Positions 13,501 to 23,917 of a DNA stretch of 64,000 nt are shown in pieces (the first letter of the stretch is position 1; the number at the start of each line of letters is the position of its first letter). Source of the DNA: Protula sp. h YS-2021 (Eukaryota; Annelida; Polychaeta; Sabellida; Serpulidae); assembly GCA_949752745.1 (NCBI GenBank), contig OX457024.1, positions 104,693,190 through 104,757,189 on the forward strand, written 5' to 3'. A program made the translations under genes and the position numbers. A model generated the notes under the pieces. The model did not search any database. It was not told the origin of the DNA and worked only from the letters and a program-made list of their open reading frames with translations.

Positions 13501-13805
13501 CATTCGGCGGACCAAGGTTCACACAGGGTCCCGCCTACAGACCACATACACCATTCACAAAGCCAGGCAATGCACAGCACCAAAACCAAGCGATTCCACC
13601 ATTCCATTCAGCCGGTTACAACAACGGCATCTACCGGCACAATGGGCAATATCCTAATGGTCCGAACGCTACGAGGCGACACGTCGGTACACAGGGCATA
13701 CCCATGAGGAATGGCTACCCCGGTGGAAATCAGCATAGACACCCTGATCATACAGTGATGATGCCTGCTCGTCACATAAGCACCAAACCAGGCTTCCATC
13801 ATTGA
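2783..13805 (+). CDS. Seven-exon repeat-built acidic protein, 2,447 aa (gene model)
   Basis: Exons 2783-3260, 5477-5531, 5839-6816, 7166-7483, 7850-7990, 8224-8688 and 8897-13805 join without a frame break. Intron 1 is phase 1 and every later intron is phase 2. I do not recognise the protein. Order along it: a basic N-terminal part (1-159), a 14-residue repeat region (exon 3), a linker with copies of an exon-end motif (exons 3-6), about 940 acidic residues (about 1000-1940), three FRRMLEASK modules (from about 2029, 2107 and 2213) and a Gly/Asn/Gln/His-rich tail. No signal peptide, membrane segment or catalytic motif is visible. Highly acidic matrix or chromatin proteins are possible parallels, but function is unknown. 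The exon 1 donor (GTTTAT) is the weakest joint. Confidence 0.72.
3261..5476 (+). other. Intron 1 of the repeat-protein gene
   Basis: 2.2 kb, AT-rich, with a GAA microsatellite at 4040-4111, many A or T runs and a G-run at about 5177-5195. No other exon with phase-compatible sites was recognised. It ends tttgttgtcatgcag. Confidence 0.5.
4040..4111 (+). repeat. (GAA)n microsatellite
   Basis: About 24 uninterrupted GAA units, with imperfect units to about 4130. Purine-rich on one strand, inside the predicted intron. Confidence 0.95.
5477..5531 (+). CDS. Repeat-protein gene, exon 2
   Basis: A 55-base exon between tgtcatgcag and gtaaac. It enters in phase 1 and leaves in phase 2, encoding (D)AHGSRNDAEEGKAVAAA(R). 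It is the only small exon here whose phases bridge exons 1 and 3. The open frame that reads through its donor to 5773 has no other support. Confidence 0.55.
5839..6816 (+). CDS. Repeat-protein gene, exon 3 (14-residue repeat)
   Basis: Acceptor atgttcag and donor cag|gtgaga; phase 2 at both ends. After RSTCTVREPTASAN it encodes about fifteen copies of a 14-residue unit, consensus ANKLVTAGNQPAGA, from a 42-bp minisatellite. Position 8 alternates mainly between G and W (..TAGNQP../..TAWNQP..). It then runs through an Ala/Glu-rich linker with a repeated AH-containing stretch and ends RSVAKGTANIFCFR at the donor. The opposite strand is also open, a by-product of the in-frame repeat. Confidence 0.8.
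7166..7483 (+). CDS. Repeat-protein gene, exon 4
   Basis: Acceptor ttgcgcag and donor cag|gtatgt, phase 2 both sides, 318 bases. Starts SCRSVEPRSGLSRQ and ends RSAAKGTANALGLR, the clearest copy of the exon-end motif. The start resembles exon 5 (RRRSVEPRCDLARE), so these look like duplicated exons. The middle is Ser/Thr/Gly/Glu-rich. Confidence 0.8.
7850..7990 (+). CDS. Repeat-protein gene, exon 5
   Basis: 141 bases between tttgcacag and gtatac, phase 2 both sides. It encodes RRRSVEPRCDLAREPQ at the start and RSVAKGAVSMLHFRQH at the end: the same start and end motifs as exon 4 with almost nothing between. This is the minimal form of the repeated exon. Confidence 0.78.
8224..8688 (+). CDS. Repeat-protein gene, exon 6
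   Basis: 465 bases between ttgtttttag and gtatat, phase 2 both sides. It carries two copies of the exon-end motif: an internal one (RSAARSATYALGLR) with no intron after it, and RSALKGTANALCLR near the donor. This suggests two ancestral exons joined by intron loss. Rich in Ser and Arg, with several R-x-R-S steps that could be basophilic kinase sites (inference). Confidence 0.8.
8897..13805 (+). CDS. Repeat-protein gene, exon 7 (acidic tract, FRRMLEASK modules)
   Basis: Acceptor gttttattag; starts RSPSNTRQSASVD and ends at TGA 13803-13805. Nt 9470-12280 encode an irregular repeat around EANQGDDDDEEVEEE, almost wholly Asp, Glu, Ala, Asn, Gln and Gly. Three modules follow (nt about 12548, 12783, 13101), each SPN(D/A)-x-FRRMLEA(S/N)K, then a spacer, then a KERALLAEK-x-LGILNKME helix. 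The tail has a near-perfect duplication of YNSGTSFRNMP and is rich in His, Asn, Gly and Pro. The modules look helical and more conserved than the spacers, so they are the likely binding parts. Confidence 0.85.
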
Positions 13806-13871
13806 ACTCTTCCTGCTTTTTGTAAAGTTTTTAATTTGTTATTTTCATTTTTTTTAAATTTTTTCTAGTAC

Positions 13872-13902
<31 letters not shown>

Positions 13903-13925
13903 TTTTTGAAGGGATTACACAACAA

Positions 13926-13931
13926 AATAAA
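13926..13931 (+). terminator. Polyadenylation signal AATAAA
   Basis: First AATAAA after the stop codon, 121 bases downstream, after a T-rich stretch. The signal lies in sequence homologous to the repeat that recurs at about 14770 and 16705, so the transcript may use a repeat-supplied poly(A) site. Confidence 0.5.
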
Positions 13932-15089
13932 TCATCGGCATGTTTATAAATAATAGCTGAGTGTAGCAGTCAAATAATGCTATTTTGGTTCCTTAAGCTC
14001 AGTGTGTTTTGCCTTAGGTCAATTAAATATGGTGTCAATAGGCATATCTCATATGGGTTTTGTAAAGTAACAGAGTAATTAGTTTTGTCCTGTTTTGGCC
14101 ACACAATTCTGAAACTTCCATAGAGTTAAAACAACCTAATGATGTGATTAATGGCTAATATGCACAAAAAGGGTAAAGTGATTAAGATCTGCGCAGTGTC
14201 GATACAAAAAAAACAAAAACAAAAAAAAACAAAAACAAAAACAAAAAAAAAAAAGAAAAAGAAAAAAAACAAAACAAGTAATAACAAAAACAAACAAGAA
14301 AGCAAGCAAGCAAACAAAAGAAAAGCAAAAAAAAAAAACAAAAACAAAAAACAAACAAACAAACAAAAAACAAACAAAAAAGGCATTGCTTGCGAAAGTA
14401 GCGTTACGCCGTGCATAACGGGTTAACAATGCCGAGTGAATGTGTTACTCTGAGTGGTTGTATCGACAATTGAATATTATTTCGCTTGTCAGTTATCCAG
14501 ATGCCACAAAAAATAGGTAGCACGCAGGGATATTGTTTCTTAGCAAGCAGGAGGTAATGGGTACATCCCGGACACTAGGCACGAAACAGTCCCTTCTACC
14601 TTGCATGAAGGTCAATAAGTTAAAGTCTAGTAAGTGTAGATCTTGTCATTGTCTACCAGTTTAAGGAGAGTTGAAGTTTGTGAAGTATTTGAAAAATTTT
14701 ATTAAAGTGGGAATTATTATCCTGTTTTGGCATCACCAATCTAAACTTTCTATAGTGTTCTATTACGAAACAAAATAAATCATCGCTATGTTCATAAATA
14801 GTAGTTGAGCCTAGCAGTCAAACAGCGCTAGTTTGGTTCCTTACGCTCAGTGTGTTTGGCGTCAAGTCAATTAAATATGGTGCCAATAGGCATGATCTGA
14901 TTTGGGTTTTGTAAAGTAACAGAGTAATTAGTTTTTGTTCTGTTGTGGCTACACAATTCTGAAACTGCCATAGTGTTGAAACAACCTAATAATGTGATAA
15001 GTGGCTAATATGCACAAAAAGGATCAAGTGATTAAGTTCTGCGCATTGTCGATACAAGGCAAAAAAAAAAACCTAAAAAAAGAAAAAAA

Positions 15090-15182
15090 AACTGAATACT
15101 GACATGTTCTGACACACTGTAACCCGCTAAGGGTCGGTCGTGTCGTTAAACAAATCATTTCACTAACTAACTAACTAATAAC
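15090..15182 (+). repeat. SINE 3'-end-like segment
   Basis: 'tgacatgttctgacacactg', 'gtcgttaaacaaatcatt' and a terminal (actaa)n stretch look like the tail of a tRNA-derived SINE. A near-identical copy lies at 17026-17118, and a divergent minus-strand relative at about 46318-46415. Confidence 0.5.
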
Positions 15183-18100
15183 AAAAACAAACAAAGAAGC
15201 AAGCAAGCAAACAAAAGAAAAAAAAATAAAAAGAAACAAAAAATAAAAATAAAATAAGGCATTGCTTGCGAAAGTAGCGTTACACCGCGCACAACGGGTT
15301 AACAATTCCGAGTGAATGTGTTACTCTGAGTGGTTGTATCGACAATTGAATATTATTTCGCTTGTCAGTTATCCAGATGCCACAAAAAAAGGTAGCACGC
15401 AGGGATATTGTTTCTTAGCAAGCAGGAGGTCATGGGTACATCCCGGACACTAGGCACGAAACAGTCCCTTCTACCTTGTATAAAAGGTCAATAAGTTAAA
15501 GTCGAGTGAGTTTAGATGGTGTCATTGTCTACCAGTTTTAGGAGAGTTGAAGTTTGTAAAGTATTTGAAAAATTTTATTAAAGTAGGAATTATTATCCTG
15601 TTTTGGCAACCCAAATCTAAAATTTCTATAGTGTTCAAAATTTAATATGATAAATGCATTATTTGAAAAAAAATGTCATGGTAATAAATTATGCGTGGGG
15701 TAAATGACTATGATAAAAAAAAAGGAAACAAAAAAAAGAAAAAAAAAGGAAAAAAAAAGAACACAAGGAATAACAAAACAGAAACAAGCAAGCAAGCAAA
15801 TAAAAAAGAGAAAAAAAAACAAACAAAAACAAAAAAAGGGCATTGCTTGCGAAAATAGCGTTACACCACGCATAGCAGGTTAGCAATGCCGAGTGAAAGT
15901 GCTACGCCCAGTGGTTTTACCAGACTGAAGGTTGTTTCGTCTGTTATTGTGATGCCACAAAAAAATAGGTAGCACGTAGCGATATTGTTTCGTAGCAAGC
16001 AGGAGGTCATGGGTACATCCCGGACACAGGGCTCGAAACGATTCCCTATACCTCGCACAACAGGTCAACAATGTAACACAGACTGAGTGTTTGGTTCGTG
16101 TTGTTACTGATTATTATTCATTTGGTTCGTGAAATTTTTTATTAAAATGGGATTTATCAAACCTGTTTTGGTCTCACAAATCTAAAATTGCAATAGCGCT
16201 CAAAATTTAATATGATAAATGCACAATTTGAACAAAACTATTACGGTGATAAATTATGCATGGTGTTATTGAATATGATGCTCTTTAGTAGACCAGAGGT
16301 CCCAGATTGAACTCAGGCACTTGTTACGAAAGTAGTGTTACACCGCGCATAACGGGTTAACAATGCCGAGTGAATGTGTTACTCTGAGTGGTTGTATCGA
16401 TAATTGAATATTATTTCGCTTGTCAGTTATCCAGATGCCACAAAAAATAGGTAGCACGCAGGGATATTGTTTCTTAGCAAGCAGGAGGTCATGGGTACAT
16501 CCCGGACACTAGGCACGAAACAGTCCCTTCTGCCTTGCATAAAAGGTCAATAAGTTAAAGTCTAGTGAGTGTAGATCTTGTCATTGTCTACCAGTTTAAG
16601 GAGAGTTGAAGTTTGTGAAGTATTTGAAAAATTTTTATTAAAGTGGAAATTATTATCCTGTTTTGGCATCACCAATCTAAACTTTCTATAGTGTTCTATT
16701 ACGAAACAAAATAAATCATCGCTATGTTAATAAATAGTAGTTGAGCCTAGCAGTCAAACAACGCTAGTTTGGTTCCTTACGCTCAGTGTGTTTGGCGTCA
16801 GGTCAATTAAATATGGTGCCAATAGGCATGATCTGATTTGGGTTTTGTAAAGTAACAGAGTAATTAGTTTTTGTTCTGTTGTGGCTACACAATTCTGAAA
16901 CTGCCATAGTGTTGAAACAACCTAATGATGTGATAAGTGGCTAATATGCACAAAAAGGATCAAGTGATTAAGTTCTGCGCATTGTCGATACAAGGCAAAA
17001 AAAAAAACCTAAAAAAAGAAAAAAAAACTGAATACTGACATGTTCTGACACAATGTAACCCGCTAAGGGTCGGTCGTGTCGTTAAACAAATCATTTCACT
17101 AACTAACTAACTAATAACAAAAACAAACAAAGAAGCAAGCAAGCAAACAAAAGAAAAAAAAATAAAAACAAACAAAAAAAATAAAATAAATAAGGCACTG
17201 CTTGCGAAAGTAGCGTTACACCGCGCATAACGGGTTAACAATGCCGAGTGAATGTGTTACTCTGAGTGGTTTTATCGACAATTGAATATTATTTCGCTTG
17301 TCAGTTATCCAGATACCACAAAAAAGGTAGCACGCAGGGATATTGTTTCTTAGCAAGCAGGAGGTCATGGGTACATCCCGGACACTAGGCACGAAACAGT
17401 CCCTTCTACCTTGTATAAAAGGTCAATAAGTTAAAGTCGAGTGAGTGTAGATGGTGTCATTGTCTACCAGTTTTAGTAGAGGTGAAGTTTGTAAAGTAAT
17501 TGAAATATTTTATCAAAATGGGAATTATTATCCTGTTTTGGCATCACCCATCTAAAATTTCTATAGTGTTAAAAACTAAATATGATAAATGCATTATTTA
17601 AAAAAAATGTTACGGTAATAAATTATGCGTGGGGTAAATGACTATGATGAAAAAAGGAAAAAACAATAAAGATAAAAAAAAAAAAAAAAACAAAAAAAAA
17701 AAGAAAAAAAAAACAAGGAATAACAAAACAGAAACAAGCAAGCAAGCAAATAAAAGAGAGAGAGAAAAAAAAACACAAACAAAAACAAAAAAGGCATTGC
17801 TTGCGAAAATAGCGTTACACCGCGCATAACAGGTTAACAATGCTGAGTGAATGTGTTACGCTGAGTGGTTTTACCAGACTGGACGTTGTTCCGTCTGTTA
17901 TTGTGATGCCACAAAAAAAAAAAATAGGTAGCACGTAGGGATATTGTTTCGTAGCAAGCAGGAGGTCATGGGCACATCCCGGACACAGGGCACGAAACGA
18001 TTCTCTATACCTCGCACAACAGGTCAACAATGTAAGGTAGACTGAGTGTCTAGTTCGTGTTGTTATTGATTATTCATTTGGTTCGTGAAATTTTTTATTA

Positions 18101-19399
18101 AAGTGGGATTTATTAAACCTGTTTTGGTCTCACAAATCTAAAATTTCATAGCGCTCAAAATTTAATATGATAAATGAATAACTTGAACAAAACTATAACG
18201 GTGATAAATTATGCATGGTGTAATTGCATATGATGCTCTTTAGTAGACCAGAGGTCCCAGATTTAACTCAGGCACTTGTTACGAAAGTAGCGTTACACCG
18301 CGCATAACGGGTTAACAATGCCGAGTGAATGTGTTACGCTGAGTGGTTTTATCGACAACTGAATGTTGTTTCGTCAGTTATCCAGATGCCACATAAAAAT
18401 AGGTAGTAAAAATAGGTAGCACGCAGGGATATTGTTTCTTAGCAAGCCGGTGGTCATGGGTATATCCCAGTCACAGGGCATAAAACAATCCCTTATACCT
18501 CGCATTAGGTCAACAATGTAAAGTCGAGCGAATGCAAATGGTGTTATTGTCTGCAAGTTTTAGCAGATTTGAAGTTTGTAAAGTAATTGAAACTGTTTAT
18601 TAAAGTGAGATTCGTTGTCCTGTTTGGCATCACAAATCTAAAATTTCTACAGTGTTCAAAATTTAATATGATAGGTGCATAAATTGAAAAAGAAGTGTTG
18701 TGGAAAGAAATTATTCACGAGGTAAATGTCTATGACGAAAAAAAAACAAAACAAGAAAAAAACCTAAAAAAAAAGAAAAATAAAAAAAACAAAACAAGTA
18801 ATAACAAAAACAAACAAAGAAGCAAGCAAGCAAAGAAAAGAAAAAAAAAGAAAAAAAAGGCATTGCTTGCGAAAGTAGCGTTACACCGCGTACAACGGGT
18901 TAACAATGCCGAGTGAATGTGTTACTCTGAGTGGTTTTATCGACAATTGAATATTATTTCGCTTGTCAGTTATCCAGATGCCACAAAAAATAGGTAGCAC
19001 GCAGGGATATTGTTTCTTAGCAAGCAGGAGGTCATGGGTACATCCCGGACACTAGGCACGAAACAGTCCCTTCAGGTCAATAAGTTAAAGTCGAGTGAGC
19101 GTGGAATTTCTCGCTCTTAGCGGACAAGAGCTCCCAGATTTATCTCAGGCACTTGTTACGAAAGTGGCGTTACACCGCGAATAACGGGTTAACAATGCCG
19201 AGTGAATGTGTTGCGCTGAGTGGTTTTATCGACAACTGAATGTTATTTCGTTTGTCAGTTATCCAGATGCCACATAAAAATAGGTGGCACAGGGGGATAT
19301 TGTTTCTTGGCAAGCAGGAGGTCATGGGTATATCCCGGACACTAAGCACGAAACAATCGCTTATACCTCACATTAGAGGTCAACAATGTAAGGTCGATT

Positions 19400-19986
19400 C
19401 AGAGTGTGGTTGGTGTTAATATTTGTAATATTTATAATGTTTAATATTATGAGGTTTTAAGCTTGTAAAGTAACAGAAAAATCGATGGAACCAGATTAAG
19501 CTTATTGTTCTTGTTTTTGACTGCGCAAGAACTAGAATTTGCAACATGCCGATATAGGTTTATTACGAAGCACATATAAAGTTGATTGTATGTTTAAACG
19601 TAGATTGAAATGTACGTTAAATTTGCCAGAGAATTCCTGTTATAATTTTTTTGGTCTGTTTCTTTTTTTCTCCAGGGGGTGGGGGGGAGGGGAATGGGTG
19701 GAGGAGGATTGTCACAAAAACTGTACATTTGAATGAAATTGACACTGTAGATTGGAAAGAAAATGAAAACAAAAAATAATAAATATAACATCTAAACAAC
19801 TCCTTGTCTGTTTGTTGTGTTTTGTCAAGACACCGTCAAATCTGCTCGCCTTTTGTATATATTCAGAATCCATAACATCACTGCAAACGATCACATTCCG
19901 AGTCAAAAGTTAATCAAAGAATTTTCGGATAAACTTCTTCAAAGGCTTAAAGAGAATTCTTCTAGAGACAAAACAGAAAATTCCAT
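19400..19986. other. Unique spacer with a G-rich run
   Basis: No gene or repeat recognised. 19673-19710 (ggggtgggggggaggggaat...) has several G-runs and could form a G-quadruplex on the plus strand. Confidence 0.4.
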
Positions 19987-20343
19987 AAATTTCCGCCGAT
20001 GCTCTCAAGAACTCCCAACCAACTCCTACACTTTCGCCGATACTCTCGAGAACTCCAAACCAAGTCGCACACTTCCGTCAATACTTTCGGAAATTCCCAA
20101 TCAAGTCCTACACTTCAATACTCTCAAGAACTCCCAACCAAGTCCTACCCTTCCGTCAATACTTTCGGAAACTCCCAACCAAGTCCTACACTTTCGCCGA
20201 TACTCTCAAGCACTCCAAACCAACTCATACACTTCCGTCAATACTCTCGAGAACTCCCAACCAACTCCTACACTTCCGTTGAGACTGAAGAACTCCTAAC
20301 CAAGTCCTACACTTCCACCGATACTCTCAAGAACTCCCATTTG
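19987..20343 (+). repeat. 41-bp minisatellite, about nine copies
   Basis: Unit is approximately cttccgtcaatactttcgga followed by aactcccaaccaagtcctaca. The two middle variants (ccgatactctcaagaactcc and tcaatactttcggaaactcc) are interspersed. Because 41 is not a multiple of 3, the frame shifts each copy. Open frames here are repeat artefacts. Confidence 0.85.
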
Positions 20344-20349
20344 TCCCCT

Positions 20350-20930
20350 CACTTTTTTCACGAAGGTGCTGCATATTATAAACCACAATTTCAAATACCA
20401 CTGCTAATTTTTCAAGAGAGAACAAGCTAGTAGAGAGGACTACCCAGTAAATATTCGTACAAAATTTGAAAGGAATGCGATCCAAATTACTGGAGCAGAA
20501 GCATTTTGAAAATTGGCTCCCCAAAAAAATTTTAAATCCCCCCATTTAGCCAATTCCTTTTTGTATCGTCAAAAAGGTAACTTTTCAAGATGAGAACGCC
20601 TGGTGAACATTTATGTAAAACTGAAATGTAATTCGATCGAAACTGCGGAAGAAGAAGCATTTTGAAAACTGGCCACCAAAAAGTAATTGTTCAAGAGAGG
20701 CCTTCCTTTGACCATTTGTCCAGTTTTAAAGACAATCCCATCATGATTGTGGGAGAAGAAGTATTTTGAAAATTGACAAGCAAAAAAATGTAAATGATCA
20801 TCATTTTGCCAATTATTAGCGGACTGCCAAAATAAAAAGCACGTTTTCAAGAGATGCCTAATCAGAGAATATTCGTACAAACTTTGAAAGGAATCCGATC
20901 AAAACGGGAGAAGCATTTTAAGTAAAAGTC
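20350..20930 (+). repeat. Dispersed repeat family A, about four degenerate copies
   Basis: Each unit holds 'tttcaagagag', 'gtgaacattcgtacaaaatt'-like, 'gaaaggaatccgatcaaa'-like and 'agaagcattttgaaaa'. The same landmarks recur at 25795-25925 and 26700-27545. Confidence 0.75.
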
Positions 20931-21343
20931 TACACACGTACATACGTAGCTTAAGACGACAGATACCCCCTGTATTTATGCGATAAGACCAGCCCGACAG
21001 TCAGCTGCTCTAATAAGGACTAATTTTGTTTTATACCAACTATTTACACCATAAAACATCACACACGGACTAACTTTTAGTCAAAGAAGAACCAGCGGTT
21101 TTTTTGTTTGTTTTTTTACTAACCAAGATTCACATGACAAGGGCACCGTTTTCATTTTAATTAAAACACTCAGTCTTACGCAGTTCATTTAATAGATAGT
21201 TTATAGCTCACAGATTCCAAATAAAATCAACTTGACTTAATAACAATGGAAGTGAAATGATTACCGGGCTTGGATATCAGTCGTTTCTTCGCCAGTTTCG
21301 GGGATAGTCACAGTACATGCGTACCACGACACCAAATCACAAC
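20931..21343. other. Spacer downstream of PPCDC
   Basis: No gene seen. On the minus strand an ATTAAA (plus TTTAAT, 21188-21193) lies about 150 bases past the PPCDC stop and could serve polyadenylation. Confidence 0.35.
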
Positions 21344-22006
21344 TTAAGACAGCTTTGGTGTTTTAATGTTTCTGTCTTTCTCGCCATCCATTGCTTCTTT
21401 TACACAGTGAATAATCGTGTCCACTTCAGCCATCGCCCCGATGCCCTTATCGCCACAAATTAACATTTTTTCGATCACTGGGATATAGCCATACCCAAAC
21501 GCTTTTAATTGGTCGATCTGTACTGACGTCAGCGGGTGTTTCCACATGTGTGTGTTCATAGCGGGAGCAAAGAGCAGTGGTTTTTGCACGTCCCACGCCC
21601 GAACAACACACGTGAGCAGGTTATCACAAATGCCGTGCGTCATTTTGGCGAGCGTATTCGCATCCACGGGCGCAATGACGAAGACATCGGCCCAGCGCCG
21701 AAGCTCAATGTGTAGCACCGGGTCGGAGCGCTTCTGCCACAGCGACCACTCGTCTTCGTCTGTGTACATTTCAGCCGCAACATCTTCACGGCTGAAGAAG
21801 TGCGTGGCGTGGTCCGTGGCCACGACCTTGACATTGGCAAACTGGCTCAGTGCTGCCACCAGCGGCGGAATCTTTATGGAGGCCACACTTCCTGTGCAGC
21901 CGACTAACACGTTTTTCTTACACGAATGCTGCCCCGATTCTTCTTCTGTGTCAGAATTGGACCTCTTTCCCGTCTGATAATCTTGTGAGCTTTTTTCAAC
22001 ACTCAT
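21344..22006 (-). CDS. PPCDC: Phosphopantothenoylcysteine decarboxylase, single exon
   Basis: The 220-residue protein belongs to the HFCD flavoprotein family. It decarboxylates 4'-phosphopantothenoylcysteine to 4'-phosphopantetheine, using FMN, in cytosolic coenzyme A synthesis. After a polar N-terminal extension of about 30 residues the FMN fold starts at VLVGCTGSVASIK (33-45). By homology to plant HAL3 and human PPCDC, His99 in LHIELRRWAD is the catalytic histidine, Asn151 lies in the PAMNTHMW motif, and Cys184 in ICGDKGIGAMAE is the active-site cysteine of the substrate clamp. Length is close to the human enzyme (about 204). The frame is intact with no intron, although animal PPCDC genes are usually split, so it may be a functional retrocopy. 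No poly(A) remnant is obvious. Confidence 0.95.
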   Translation of the reverse strand: MSVEKSSQDYQTGKRSNSDTEEESGQHSCKKNVLVGCTGSVASIKIPPLVAALSQFANVKVVATDHATHFFSREDVAAEMYTDEDEWSLWQKRSDPVLHIELRRWADVFVIAPVDANTLAKMTHGICDNLLTCVVRAWDVQKPLLFAPAMNTHMWKHPLTSVQIDQLKAFGYGYIPVIEKMLICGDKGIGAMAEVDTIIHCVKEAMDGEKDRNIKTPKLS

Positions 22007-22401
22007 CTTTTCTCTTTTTTTTTTTACCTTATAACTCTAACGTCCACAAAGCCCTTCCGCTCGTATAGATTTTGGAAGACTCGCTGCAGTTCTAACACTG
22101 CACTCACGGAGTGACGAGAATAAGTCAAAGAAACTGGTTAAAATACTATGAATTCCTCGGCAATCCAGTCTTGTGATCAACCTTGTTATCTTCTACGTCT
22201 TTTTTGAATTTCAAAAACATTCTCCTCCTCTCGAAGGCTTCAACCTGTAACAACATGAAGGAACGCACGCTTCAGTATTTCAAGTGTACATTTTCAGTAT
22301 TTCAAGTGTATATTTTCAGTATTTCAGCCCCCATATCCTTCCTTTAGACCAGGAAGTAAAAGTCTGTTGTCTCATTCAAATTGTTAAGAAAATTTACTGG
22401 A

Positions 22402-22403
<2 letters not shown>
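22007..22403. other. Region upstream of PPCDC
   Basis: Begins with a T-run next to the PPCDC start codon. 'cagtatttcaagtgta' occurs twice near 22271-22312, with a third partial copy just after. No promoter element can be named with confidence. Confidence 0.35.

Positions 22404-22492
<89 letters not shown>
22404..22492 (+). repeat. (TA)n microsatellite
   Basis: About 44 uninterrupted TA units. Confidence 0.97.
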
Positions 22493-22495
<3 letters not shown>

Positions 22496-23917
22496 TTATT
22501 TTTTTCATCAAGGCACCGCTGTTGGGTGCCAGATTGAGTGCCAGGCTGAACTGAGTGCACGCATTTCGGACTGCACCTGGTGCAGTTCGTATTGAGTCCC
22601 AGGCCAGAATGATTTCTCTAAATCCTTTGTATACAAAACTGTAAACGTCACATTTTATTTATCTGACAGCTCATACATATAATTGCAGTAAAACAGGAAT
22701 TTTTTCTCACGTTTTTTTTTTTTCAAGAATGAAGAATCTCAAGCTGACTATGCCACAGAAACCGTGTTTTATGTTAACCGCTGTTGAAAAAAATCGTTCC
22801 ACCCAGCCGCAATAGCTACTTTTGAACTACTTTTGAACTAATTTGCAAGTTTCCCAGAGAACCCCCCCTCCCCCACTAAACACAATTCTTGATTTAATTC
22901 ACGTATTATTTGATACACGTATAAGTAATTAAAAAACAACGCTAATTTTCTCTTTAATGGCTGACATGAATGAGCGATTAACAATGTCTTGATAAGTTGT
23001 CTAAGTTACCCTTTTTTCACAACCCCACTCTTAAGTAAACATCCCTTGAGAAAACATTTCGCATTTTCACGCGAATGTTCCCCGGGCCCAATTAAGTGCG
23101 TCCCCTTTCCGAATGGGTTGCCTCATTATAAAGGAATGTATAGTAAATCGACTCGAATTCAGCCTGGACTCAATCTGTCCCGCAACACCGGCGCAACATT
23201 TTCGGATAGTTTTGCCTTCCGAAAGGCAAATTCCCTCACGTTTGAAAGCTCCCAGGTGGCAATTATTTTTATTTTCTTTTTTTTTCACTCAGCCGGCCGA
23301 TTTCTACTCCCTCCTTTTTTGTTTTTTTCTCTGAAATTCTTAGGGTCCAGGCGGGTCACGTCTTTTGTACGATTTTTATGACTCGACGAGATGAGAAACA
23401 ATGTTATTGATCTTCCTGGCCTTAGATTAATTCTCTATTAAAAACCTTAACCTTTTCACGCTAGCCTCCATATAAAATCTTCAATACAGACACTGATATT
23501 CAGACATCGCGTCAACGCTGGATTTGGCATCAAATGGCAAGAAAACAGCTTGACGCAAAAGAAGTAGAAATGAACATTTAGTGTTTTCGTCTTTCGCAGA
23601 TCGTGTGGAAAAGTGTGAAGAGAAGAATGCGATATGAAAGGAATCGAACCCAGAAATGGAAATATCCTGGAACACTGACCAGCTTCCACCACCACCAGCA
23701 CCACCATCCCACCACCCAGCCGGTACAACATTAATATCCAACAATAATCACACCAAAATTCTATCAAGGCAAAACCGGCACAAAGTATAACCACAGCAGT
23801 ATGTTCACTAGGGGTGTGACGGTGTGCCATTCCCACGGTCCAGTTCGGTATACTACGGTCGGTTTTTCGGTTCCGGTGGGAACCGTAACACCGCTACTGT
23901 TCACCATGTCCACATAC
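22493..23917. other. Non-coding stretch, candidate COA6 intron 1
   Basis: No exon matching the rest of COA6 was recognised on the minus strand. A C-run lies near 22862. From about 23812 (aggggtgtgacggtgtgcc) to 23890 the sequence resembles the end of a hAT-type element with repeated CGGTTCCGGT-like motifs; that is a weak call. Confidence 0.35.

Larger units (their letters stand above)
13912..19400 (+). repeat. Array of about nine related monomers, 1,936-bp higher-order repeat
   Basis: A block of about 210 bp containing 'gcataacgggttaacaatgc', 'caggtagcac'-like and 'caagcaggaggtcatgggta' recurs near 14400, 15270, 15850, 16330, 17210, 17810, 18290, 18870 and 19165. Each is usually preceded by an A/C-rich stretch (aagcaagcaaacaaaag). 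Segments 14761-15290 and 16697-17215 are near copies exactly 1,936 bases apart. Each block has a tRNA T-arm-like string (ggtcatgggtacatcccgg), so the monomer may derive from a tRNA SINE; the A box is not clear. Lysine- or Phe-rich frames here are translated A/T runs. Confidence 0.85.

Noticed and set aside
8897..13805. Secreted acidic biomineralisation protein
   Set aside because: The composition is suggestive, but no signal peptide is visible at the predicted start and the conserved helical modules do not fit that class. Left as unknown.
14126..18916. Lys/Asn- or Phe/Leu-rich small proteins, some looking like membrane peptides
   Set aside because: Translations of A/C-rich tracts inside the repeat array, recurring in each monomer.
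19817..20430. 160- and 143-residue Ser/Thr/Pro-rich frames
   Set aside because: They come from a 41-bp minisatellite that shifts frame every copy.
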